The position numbers and the translations under genes were made by a program. This document shows positions 6,018-10,634 of a stretch of DNA of 10,634 nt, one piece after another. Source of the stretch: Candidatus Saccharibacteria bacterium CG_4_10_14_0_2_um_filter_52_9 (GTDB lineage: Bacteria > Patescibacteriota > Saccharimonadia > Saccharimonadales > UBA4665). The first letter of the stretch is position 1. Each line of letters opens with the position of its first letter. The notes under the pieces are model-generated. The model had not been told where the DNA came from. It was given only the letters and a program-made list of their open reading frames with translations, and did not search any database. The stretch covers positions 1 to 10,634 of the forward strand of contig PFOA01000020.1 of assembly GCA_002792275.1 (NCBI GenBank), given 5' to 3'.

Positions 6018-7235
6018 CTAAGATATAGAAGGTGGGTTTAAAGGTTTCTGGTTAATAAATCGCCGAAGTCTGCGCCCAAGTTTTGCTAGTTCAAAGGATC
6101 GTAACTGACCCGTCTCGTTCCTTTCGCCCCGCTCTATAACTTCAACTGCATCACCATAAAGTTTGAAGCCTCCTTCGCCAGCAGCCAGATCAGCTTCCCA
6201 GCCAATGTGCCGATCTATAATCTCACCTCGCTTCTGCTTACCCCAGGTATCCTCGGTTAATGGATCGCCAGGTGTTGCGTTCTTCCCATCATATTCTTCG
6301 GCACGCTCTTCTGGATGTGTGAAGTAGTAATGCTGCTTTGCTATATCCCACAATGCCCAGGATTGGCTTTCGGCAAACTTTGATGTAGTGATGCCTAGCT
6401 TATGTAAGTCCCCCAAACACTCTTGCTGTAACTGTTTGACAGCCTCCTTAACGCTCTCTAGGCCACGCTCTTTAACTATTGCCTGTAACTCGTGCGCATA
6501 TTTTAATCCGTGTGCTGATGTTTTCGTATATTCTATTGCGTCGGCTGCTTCTTCTTGGCCAAGGATGTCTGTATAACTCAAAAGGTCAACCGCTTGCTCG
6601 ACTTCTATGGTTTCGCCATGCTTATCATTAGAGAATTCTACGCGAGTCGTATGGGGTGCAATAAGCCTTGTAATATTACTAGGCTCATGATTTTCGACAA
6701 ACATGCTGCCATCAGTATTTATGCCTACTGCACAGTGGTCTCGGGAAACAGTGTCGGGCATACCGACATCTTTATCACCTATAAAACCCTCTCGCCTACC
6801 AACGTCCCATTTATGCCCAGGAACAAGTGCTCTTGCCTGTGGTTTGCCGCCAGAAGCCGAAGATATAAGCATAAGAAAGTCACCGGCCATTGTGATCGAC
6901 TTGCCATTTGCGTCTGTGCCAATCTGTCTATAGTTATCGGTGTGAACACCCCATTCAGTAGGTCGTGGCTGAGTATCTGTAACTGGAGATTGTCTCATAT
7001 CCAGAACAACTACTTCCGAAAGTGATTTTTCGCCACCAATTTCTAGTGTTGCTATCCGTGAACCTTGAATTGCCGATCCCTCGCCAAATTGGAAAGTTTC
7101 AAGAGGCGCAACTTCTTCTGAAGGATGTATTATAGCTACCCCATTACTCCCCAGCACTCTGTTGTGTTCTTGCAGCGCATCACCAAAGAGAGATGGGTCA
7201 AAGTTATGTGGTGATGAATTATTTTTTTCTGACAT
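6018..7235 (-). CDS. orphan FHA-domain protein with unknown C-terminal region
   Basis: A 405-residue soluble protein. Residues about 140-195 carry FHA signatures: GR at 146-147, SRDH at 164-167, and asparagines 182 and 187 where FHA domains have their conserved N and NGT-like loop. FHA domains bind phosphothreonine peptides. Residues 1-139 are predicted beta-rich and unassigned; residues 235-405 are mostly helical, charged and tryptophan-containing, with no family I recognise. There is no signal peptide or membrane segment. No Ser/Thr kinase or phosphatase lies nearby, so the partner must be elsewhere. The start ATG has no Shine-Dalgarno; a candidate promoter gives a leader of about 17 nt. 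The gene is visibly more AT-rich than the flanking conserved genes and is divergent from the toxin-antitoxin operon. Confidence 0.7.
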   Translation of the reverse strand: MSEKNNSSPHNFDPSLFGDALQEHNRVLGSNGVAIIHPSEEVAPLETFQFGEGSAIQGSRIATLEIGGEKSLSEVVVLDMRQSPVTDTQPRPTEWGVHTDNYRQIGTDANGKSITMAGDFLMLISSASGGKPQARALVPGHKWDVGRREGFIGDKDVGMPDTVSRDHCAVGINTDGSMFVENHEPSNITRLIAPHTTRVEFSNDKHGETIEVEQAVDLLSYTDILGQEEAADAIEYTKTSAHGLKYAHELQAIVKERGLESVKEAVKQLQQECLGDLHKLGITTSKFAESQSWALWDIAKQHYYFTHPEERAEEYDGKNATPGDPLTEDTWGKQKRGEIIDRHIGWEADLAAGEGGFKLYGDAVEVIERGERNETGQLRSFELAKLGRRLRRFINQKPLNPPSIS

Positions 7236-7258
7236 TGTTTGTTTTAAATATTACATGT

Positions 7259-7287
7259 ATACTAGCATAAGCTTGATAAAAAGTCAA
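7259..7287 (-). promoter_or_regulatory. candidate promoter of FHA gene
   Basis: On the minus strand TTGACT (plus-strand 7282-7287), a 17-nt spacer and TAGTAT (7259-7264). The -10 overlaps a TGTATACTA element (7256-7264) that recurs at the divergent antitoxin promoter. Confidence 0.45.
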
Positions 7288-7316
7288 TGTGCTGTGCTGG
7301 CTAAAATCGGTAGTGC

Positions 7317-7345
7317 TTTGCAAAAAATATACCATTGTGTATACT
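7317..7345 (+). promoter_or_regulatory. promoter of toxin-antitoxin operon, leaderless spacing
   Basis: TTTGCA (7317-7322), a 17-nt spacer and TATACT (7340-7345). The antitoxin ATG follows 7 nt after the -10. Confidence 0.6.
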
Positions 7346-7354
7346 ATGGTATAT
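7327..7354. promoter_or_regulatory. inverted-repeat operator over the antitoxin promoter
   Basis: ATATACCAT (7327-7335) and ATGGTATAT (7346-7354) form a perfect 9-bp inverted repeat with a 10-bp centre that contains most of the -10 box; the right arm runs into the start codon. This is the expected place and form for autoregulation by a ribbon-helix-helix antitoxin. Confidence 0.7.
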
Positions 7355-7640
7355 GAATAGCCTGGATAAAACCATTATTAACCTGAAGGTCAGCAAGAAC
7401 CTTAAACACGAGGCTCAAGAGCTGGCTGATGAGATTGGTGTGCCTCTGACCACTGTTATTACTGCTAGTCTCAAAGAGTTTGTAAGAAGTCGTTCCTTGA
7501 CTGTATCGGCCTTCCCCCGGCTCAAGCCGGAAATTGAAAAAGAACTTGGAGAAGCTATTGAGGACTATAAAAAGGGCAAGAATACCTCTAAGGTTTATAC
7601 TAAGCCCGACGAAGTTACCAGCCACCTTAGCTCTCTATGA
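7353..7640 (+). CDS. RelB/DinJ-like ribbon-helix-helix antitoxin
   Basis: A 95-residue protein from the ATG at 7353. The first 45 residues read as a ribbon-helix-helix DNA-binding domain: a short strand (KTIINLKVS), helix A (KNLKHEAQELADEIG), a turn (VPLTT) and helix B (VITASLKEFVRSRSL). The charged C-terminal half (about 50-95) is the usual toxin-binding tail. It would neutralise the downstream toxin and, as a complex, repress the operon through the inverted repeat that surrounds its own -10. The longest frame begins at a TTG at 7335 inside the operator and upstream of the expected transcript start; the ATG is preferred. The stop overlaps the toxin ATG (ATGA), so the two are translationally coupled. 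Confidence 0.85.
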   Translation: MNSLDKTIINLKVSKNLKHEAQELADEIGVPLTTVITASLKEFVRSRSLTVSAFPRLKPEIEKELGEAIEDYKKGKNTSKVYTKPDEVTSHLSSL

Positions 7641-7897
7641 ACGTCGTCTTCCACAAACGCTTCGACAAGATGGCAGCTAAGCTATCGCCAAAACTAAAAA
7701 CACAGATGGTCGAGCGCATTACTCTTTTTAGTAGTGATCCCTTAATTCCGACTTTAAGGAATCATGCGCTCAACACTCCTTACAAAGGCAGTTATAGTAT
7801 CAACATTACTGGTGATTATCGGGCTATTTATCACTTGGTTGATGGCCAGACGGCGATGTTTACCCATATTGGTACACACAGCCAGCTGTACCGCTAG
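7637..7897 (+). CDS. YafQ/RelE-family mRNA-interferase toxin
   Basis: An 86-residue protein of the RelE/ParE superfamily, closest in feel to YafQ: two N-terminal helices (residues about 6-32), then the core sheet with H43, the KGSYSINITGDYRAIYHL run (50-67) and the terminal FTHIGTHSQLY (75-85). H81 and Y85 sit where YafQ has its catalytic histidine and terminal aromatic residue, and H43, D60 and R62 are further candidates. Members cut mRNA at the ribosome. Its length is normal and nothing is missing, so it looks active. Its ATG overlaps the antitoxin stop. The operon's only other candidate follower is a short frame in the hairpin-rich region after its TAG, which I do not call. Confidence 0.85.
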   Translation: MNVVFHKRFDKMAAKLSPKLKTQMVERITLFSSDPLIPTLRNHALNTPYKGSYSINITGDYRAIYHLVDGQTAMFTHIGTHSQLYR

Positions 7898-7917
7898 ATG
7901 AAGAAGCTAAAAGACTT

Positions 7918-7956
7918 AAAAAACGGGACAGTCCTTTTTAAGGACGCCACTGTCCC
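7918..7956 (-). terminator. intrinsic terminator reading on the minus strand
   Basis: GGGACAGT (7925-7932) pairs with ACTGTCCC (7949-7956), with inner stem TCCTT/AAGGA. On the minus strand the stem is followed by one G and six T (plus-strand A run 7918-7923). It would stop antisense transcripts before they enter the toxin gene, or end an unannotated minus-strand RNA; I see no gene for it to serve. Confidence 0.6.
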
Positions 7957-8039
7957 ATTTGTGCCATTTTTCAGATATAATGCCTTCAGAAATGGGACAT
8001 GTCCAGCCAAAATGTCTCATTTTCTGGAATTGTCCAGAA
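7949..8039. repeat. cluster of overlapping, competing hairpins
   Basis: TGTCCCATTT (7951-7960) is fully complementary to AAATGGGACA (7990-7999). The latter can instead pair with ATGTCTCATTT (8012-8022; 11 bp with one G-U). TTCTGGA (8022-8028) pairs with TCCAGAA (8033-8039) around a 4-nt loop. With the stem at 7925-7956 this gives a chain of mutually exclusive helices. A perfect TATAAT lies between them (7976-7981, plus strand) without a good -35. The 273-nt gap between toxin and coiled-coil gene otherwise holds no convincing gene. Confidence 0.6.
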
Positions 8040-8131
8040 CCCGTGGAAAGTTCTAGACCCGAGTGTTCCGCCAGATTTCTAACAGGTTAATTGAGAAATC
8101 ATTAAATTTGTTGTATTTTAGCGAGTTATTA

Positions 8132-8160
8132 TTGATAGCTCTGTTGTCTGAGCGTATACT
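8132..8160 (+). promoter_or_regulatory. promoter of coiled-coil gene
   Basis: TTGATA (8132-8137), a 17-nt spacer and TATACT (8155-8160), each 5 of 6 to consensus. An overlapping TACAAT (8160-8165) is a second -10 option. Either places the transcript start within a few bases of the ATG at 8171. Confidence 0.65.
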
Positions 8161-8170
8161 ACAATCCACT

Positions 8171-8665
8171 ATGAGCAACGACGATACTAAGCAGATACTG
8201 GACGAGGTCAGAAGCCTGAAAGCCAAAGTCACAGGACTTGCTGACGGCCAGGCAAGCCTTACGGACGGCCAGGCAAGCCTTACGGAAAAGGTGGAAGGTC
8301 TTGCTGACGGTCAGGCAAGCCTTGCTGACGGTCAGGCAAGCCTTACGGAAAAGGTGGAAGGTCTTACCACACAAATGGGAGGCATTTCCACGGAAGTGGG
8401 AAGCCTGAAGGACGAAGTCGGAGGTATTGCCGCTGGCCAGGCAAGCCTGACTAGCGAAGTCAGGATCATGTCCGGTTCACTGACAAGTCTTACCCGGGTA
8501 GTTGATCGTATCGATCAACGTCTGGTTGATGTTGAGCAACACGTGGTTAGTATGAAGCATGGCACCGATCTAATACCCGACATTTCAGAGGCAGTAGCCA
8601 AACAATTCATTTATCTTGATGGTCACGAAAAACGCCTTAAGCGACTCGAAAAAGTCCGCGCCTAA
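8171..8665 (+). CDS. repetitive coiled-coil protein, unknown function
   Basis: A 164-residue protein from the ATG at 8171. Almost the whole length is heptad-patterned and predicted to form a long coiled coil: residues 1-21 lead in, two 21-residue units (22-42 and 43-63) each contain DGQASL twice, and a third DGQASL-like unit (AAGQASL) recurs near residue 87. The segment 100-164 is a second coil with a basic end (EKRLKRLEKVRA). There is no signal peptide or membrane segment. The longest frame starts 108 nt upstream at a GTG, but that lies before the promoter, so I reject it. No Shine-Dalgarno; probably leaderless. Its stop directly abuts the comF stop. A structural, scaffold or fibre-like role is possible but unproven. 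Confidence 0.7.
   Translation: MSNDDTKQILDEVRSLKAKVTGLADGQASLTDGQASLTEKVEGLADGQASLADGQASLTEKVEGLTTQMGGISTEVGSLKDEVGGIAAGQASLTSEVRIMSGSLTSLTRVVDRIDQRLVDVEQHVVSMKHGTDLIPDISEAVAKQFIYLDGHEKRLKRLEKVRA
8234..8359 (+). repeat. two in-frame 63-bp tandem repeats
   Basis: Copies 8234-8296 and 8297-8359 differ at 5 of 63 positions. Inside each is a shorter unit of 21-24 bp encoding (L)(A/T)DGQASL, so the array looks like nested duplications that keep heptad phase. Confidence 0.9.
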
Positions 8666-9346
8666 TTATTTCATCGTCGATCGGGCAAAAGTTAAGCCGT
8701 CGACCCGTGCCGCGCCAGCTACCATGAGCGCGCTGGCGGTTGCCTGAAGCGTGGCACCGGTCGTTACAACGTCGTCTACCAGAATTATGTGGGCAGAGCG
8801 CACAAAACGCTGCTGGGTGACCCGAAAAGCGGTTTGTAGCTGGCTCAGCCGCTGTTCGCGCCCGGCTCCAACCTGATGCGCTTGGCCATCTCTTGCCAGA
8901 CAATCAATCCAGGGCAGTCCGGCTTGCAGGGCTAGCTGCCGCGCCAGTAACCGGGCTTGGTTGTAGCCGCGTTGTCTAACACGAGTGGTGGCAGTCGGCA
9001 CCGAAACAACCAGGATGCGCTCTCCGCAATTCACCGGCAACAAAGGCAGCATGCAAGTGGCCATGGCCTGGGCGGCTTGCTGGGCGCCGGCAAATTTTAG
9101 TTTCCAGACAAGTTGTTTGGCGGTTCCCTGATAGCTGACAGCCGATCTAACCAATCTTAAATCACTGTCGGCGGAGCAAGCAGAACAGGTAAGGCCTCCC
9201 GGGGAGTAGCGTTGGCAGTTGAAACAGCAATCGGCGGCCGGTGGCAGGGAACTCTGGCAGGGCGAGCAGAGCAGACTACCTTCGGTATCACAACCCAGGC
9301 AGTTATGTGGGGCCAGTTTGCCGATCATTACATCTATAAAGCTCAT
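8666..9346 (-). CDS. comF: ComF-family phosphoribosyltransferase-like protein
   Basis: A 226-residue protein from the ATG at 9346. The N-terminus holds cysteine pairs C16/C19, C27/C30, C41/C44 and C54/C57, a zinc-binding region typical of ComF. The rest is a type I phosphoribosyltransferase fold with PTATTRVRQRGYNQARLLAR (117-136), the QVGAGREQRLSQLQTAF segment (158-174) and the PRPP-binding loop ILVDDVVTTGAT (188-199). ComF proteins assist natural DNA uptake, working with the DNA-translocating helicase at the cytoplasmic membrane face. A longer version starting at a GTG at 9391 adds 15 residues unlike the family; neither start has a Shine-Dalgarno. It is encoded alone and converges with the coiled-coil gene with no intergenic base. 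Confidence 0.9.
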   Translation of the reverse strand: MSFIDVMIGKLAPHNCLGCDTEGSLLCSPCQSSLPPAADCCFNCQRYSPGGLTCSACSADSDLRLVRSAVSYQGTAKQLVWKLKFAGAQQAAQAMATCMLPLLPVNCGERILVVSVPTATTRVRQRGYNQARLLARQLALQAGLPWIDCLARDGQAHQVGAGREQRLSQLQTAFRVTQQRFVRSAHIILVDDVVTTGATLQATASALMVAGAARVDGLTFARSTMK

Positions 9347-9407
9347 GTTGTGATTAATGTGTTGTAAATATGTTGTATTGCCGTTGCGCACCGGTCAGAC
9401 CCTAAGC

Positions 9408-9413
9408 TATACT
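9408..9413 (+). promoter_or_regulatory. candidate -10 box of hsp20
   Basis: TATACT gives a leader of about 95 nt; the -35 at an 18-nt spacing is poor (TTGCGC). Two copies of CTGCTACTAA (9412-9421 and 9456-9465) and two of TTTAATCT lie in the leader. I see no CIRCE-type element. Confidence 0.35.
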
Positions 9414-9514
9414 GCTACTAATACAAAAACGCAAGGTTTTTAATCTTTCTTTAATCTGCTACTAAAAAGCGGATAACGGACTGGTACACATAATTAATTT
9501 GGAGGGTAACGAAA

Positions 9515-9991
9515 ATGGCGCGACGCAACCGCGATGATGATCTATTATTAGAAGAAGACGAATTAACCGCCGCTTTTTTGGGCGACGAGGCGGCATTGCC
9601 GGCCAAGCCAAACCAGCCAGCCAGCGCGCCAGCTGTTGACGACGAGTGGGACGAAGACGAAAACGTACCCGGCCAGCTTGCCGTCGACGTTTATGAAACC
9701 CGCGAGAAACTGGTAGTTAAGGCCCGCACCGCCGGCGTTAACAAGAACGATCTTGATGTCAGCATTTCCGACAACCAACTGACCGTCCGCGGCACCCTGA
9801 GCTCCGGAAGTGAAGACGGGGTAGAGAACTACTTCCTGCAAGAATGCTACTGGGGCGAGTTCTCCCGCACCATCGCTCTGCCCGTACCCGTCAAAGAAGA
9901 AGAGATCGAAGCCGTCCTCAAAGACGGCGTACTAACCATTAGCTTCGGCAAAGTACAGCAGGATACTATTAAGAAGATCCAGGTCTTGTAG
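9515..9991 (+). CDS. Hsp20 / alpha-crystallin small heat-shock protein
   Basis: A 158-residue protein. The N-terminal arm (1-52) is very acidic and alanine/proline-rich (EEDELTAAFLGDEAA, DDEWDEDEN). The alpha-crystallin domain (about 53-148) shows the expected strands and the YFLQECYWGEFSRTIALPVPV and IEAVLKDGVLTISFGK signatures. A short tail ends in IQV (155-157), which can act as the I-x-I/V motif that docks subunits into oligomers. Such chaperones hold unfolding proteins without ATP. GGAGG at 9501-9505 precedes the ATG by 9 nt, so unlike most neighbours this gene has a conventional ribosome binding site and a leader near 95 nt, which leaves room for regulation. A strong terminator follows. 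Confidence 0.93.
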   Translation: MARRNRDDDLLLEEDELTAAFLGDEAALPAKPNQPASAPAVDDEWDEDENVPGQLAVDVYETREKLVVKARTAGVNKNDLDVSISDNQLTVRGTLSSGSEDGVENYFLQECYWGEFSRTIALPVPVKEEEIEAVLKDGVLTISFGKVQQDTIKKIQVL

Positions 9992-10008
9992 AACTCAACC
10001 CAGGACAT

Positions 10009-10040
10009 AAAAAAACCTCCCTGTTACGGGAGGTTTTTTA
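10009..10040. terminator. bidirectional intrinsic terminator
   Basis: CCTCCC (10016-10021) and GGGAGG (10028-10033) enclose a 6-nt loop, with an A run before and a T run after, so it works for both hsp20 and the convergent pilin-like gene. Confidence 0.93.
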
Positions 10041-10055
10041 TTATGCGTAAACCGT

Positions 10056-10484
10056 TTAAGTCGTAGTGATGTTACTACTCTGGTTGAGCACAAAGCGCAC
10101 AATCAGCTGAGCTAAGGCCACTATAATTAAGCCGACTATGGCGTAAATCAAGCTGTTCTTGGCATTACCGACCTTACCGCTGTCACCACCGGAAGTGATG
10201 TAGCGGAAACCACCGAAGATGATCATGATTACCGCAACGATACCAACGATGATAGAAATCAGGTTAACGATTTTCTTGGCCGCGTTGGTGATTCCGGTAT
10301 CACTCACGCTGGTCGAGCTACAATCAGCTGCTCCGGTTTCGCCGGCTGCACCTTCGGAACCGGTAGAGATCTTCTTAGCAATATTTGTACACTCTGCCGA
10401 GGCGAAGGCAGGAACCAACGCCGGTGCGCCGAGCGTCAAGCCCATGACTGCAACCAGCAGATAGCTTTTAATCTTTCGGATCAT
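10056..10484 (-). CDS. type IV secretion pilin-like membrane protein (CPR type)
   Basis: A 142-residue protein: a signal peptide (residues 1-30, cut expected after AFASA), a short polar serine/glycine-rich segment with two cysteines (C32 and C55, possibly a disulfide), a first membrane helix (about 72-96, IVNLISIIVGIVAVIMIIFGG), the FRYITSGGDSGKVGNAKNSLIYA loop, and a second helix (about 111-133). This layout matches the small TrbC/VirB2-like pilin family common in Patescibacteria. It may form a surface filament or a secretion channel subunit; no other secretion gene is visible here. The ATG has only a distant AAGG (12 nt). A promoter lies upstream, close to the end of an insertion sequence. 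Confidence 0.75.
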   Translation of the reverse strand: MIRKIKSYLLVAVMGLTLGAPALVPAFASAECTNIAKKISTGSEGAAGETGAADCSSTSVSDTGITNAAKKIVNLISIIVGIVAVIMIIFGGFRYITSGGDSGKVGNAKNSLIYAIVGLIIVALAQLIVRFVLNQSSNITTT

Positions 10485-10517
10485 ATTCTTTGGATACCTT
10501 TCTTTACGTTTACTTAA

Positions 10518-10546
10518 CTTATACTACAAACCTCTAGCGGGATCAA
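10518..10546 (-). promoter_or_regulatory. promoter of pilin-like gene
   Basis: On the minus strand TTGATC (plus-strand 10541-10546), a 17-nt spacer and TATAAG (10518-10523). The -35 lies 14 nt from the transposase stop codon. Confidence 0.55.
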
Positions 10547-10560
10547 GCGAATGTGGAGGT

Positions 10561-10634
10561 TCAATACATCGAGGACACTTCTGCTTTTAGTTTGGCTTTG
10601 TATTCGTTGGGTGTCAAATAGTTCAGGGCTTGGT
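10561..10634 (-). CDS. C-terminal end of an integrase-core (IS3/IS481-type) transposase, cut by window edge
   Basis: Only the last 23 complete codons are present: QALNYLTPNEYKAKLKAEVS followed by SMY and TGA. The (H)QALNYLTPNEY run is the conserved C-terminal signature after the DDE integrase core of IS3- and IS481-type transposases; the partial codon before Q is compatible with histidine. The element extends past the right edge. Its terminal inverted repeat should lie between 10560 and the pilin-like gene; TGGAGGT at 10554-10560 is a candidate but cannot be confirmed without the other end. Confidence 0.75.
   Translation of the reverse strand, partial: QALNYLTPNEYKAKLKAEVSSMY

Noticed and set aside
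5831..6028. 65-codon plus-strand frame after tRNA-Ser(GCU)
   Set aside because: It overlaps the terminator hairpin and direct repeats, has no promoter or ribosome binding site, and its composition is not protein-like.
6555..7025. 156-codon plus-strand frame opposite the FHA gene
   Set aside because: It runs antisense within the FHA-domain gene and gives a cysteine-rich, unpatterned protein; the minus-strand frame has clear domain signatures.
7335..7352. Antitoxin start at TTG 7335
   Set aside because: It lies inside the operator and upstream of the expected transcript start; the ATG at 7353 fits the RHH family.
7898..8056. A 52-codon plus-strand frame beginning directly after the toxin stop
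   Set aside because: No Shine-Dalgarno or own promoter, and the sequence is dominated by hairpin arms and a minus-strand terminator, which fits non-coding structure better. Reinitiation after the toxin stop cannot be fully excluded.
8063..8170. N-terminal extension of the coiled-coil protein (36 residues from a GTG)
   Set aside because: The promoter TTGATA/TATACT (8132-8160) lies inside it and points to the ATG at 8171; the extension has no heptad pattern.
8234..8359. Possible CRISPR-like array
   Set aside because: The repeats are contiguous, in frame and without unique spacers, so they are an internal coding repeat.
8159..8374. Minus-strand frame with FHLFRKACL-type repeats
   Set aside because: This is the antisense reading of the coiled-coil tandem repeats; the repetition is inherited from the plus-strand gene.
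9347..9391. GTG start giving ComF 15 extra residues
   Set aside because: The added residues do not resemble ComF N-termini, and the ATG at 9346 begins just before the first zinc-binding cysteine pair.
9414..9514. CIRCE or other heat-shock operator before hsp20
   Set aside because: I looked for the TTAGCACTC/GAGTGCTAA pair and found only short direct repeats with no known operator form.

Overview
The window looks like a chromosomal segment of a small-genome bacterium of the Candidate Phyla Radiation, most probably Saccharibacteria (TM7). This placement is inferred from gene content: a two-helix type IV-secretion-pilin-like protein with a signal peptide, a DUF998-type membrane module fused to a lysyl-lipid synthase (DUF2156) domain, a lone ComF, an acidic Hsp20, a DUF1003 protein, very short intergenic spacers and several tiny genes. 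UGA is used as a normal stop (for example the antitoxin and transposase), which argues against the UGA-recoded CPR lineages.

Layout. 1-740: 5' part of tRNA-Ser(CGA) running off the left edge (-), a DUF1905/OmdA (YdeI-like) gene (-), and tRNA-Arg(GCG) (+). 743-2956: a long MprF/LysX-like membrane aminoacyl-phospholipid synthase (-). 2999-3175: a 58-codon gene with a good ribosome binding site (-). 3344-5532: DUF1003 (+), a 25-codon gene (+), YihY/BrkB (-), a 43-codon gene (+) and a two-helix membrane protein (-), alternating in strand. 5605-5822: tRNA-Ser(UGA) and tRNA-Ser(GCU) (+). 5823-8170: a more AT-rich, accessory-looking stretch with an orphan FHA-domain protein (-), a divergent ribbon-helix-helix antitoxin/YafQ-like toxin pair (+), and a cluster of overlapping hairpins. 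8171-9391: a repetitive coiled-coil gene (+) meeting comF (-) stop to stop. 9515-10634: hsp20 (+), a bidirectional terminator, the pilin-like gene (-) and the C-terminal end of an IS transposase (-) at the right edge.

The strongest cross-cutting signal is promoter architecture. At least six protein genes have a clear -10 hexamer (TACAAT, TATACT or TACACT) ending only 6-7 nt before the start codon, so their mRNAs should begin at or within a base or two of the start codon (leaderless). A second group (the 25-, 43- and 58-codon genes and hsp20) has a recognisable Shine-Dalgarno sequence. Start codons were therefore chosen from -10 position or Shine-Dalgarno rather than from longest reading frame; this moves the starts of the antitoxin, the coiled-coil protein, the two-helix membrane protein and probably ComF downstream of the longest frame.

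Functionally the genes are mostly independent single units: envelope and membrane maintenance (aminoacyl-lipid synthase, YihY, DUF1003, pilin-like protein), translation (tRNAs), stress (Hsp20) and DNA uptake (ComF). The only clear multi-gene operon is the toxin-antitoxin pair. I do not see a complete undescribed defence or metabolic system. The most unusual items are the leaderless/Shine-Dalgarno split, the FHA orphan sharing a promoter element with the toxin-antitoxin operon, the mutually exclusive hairpin ladder after the toxin, and the microproteins.
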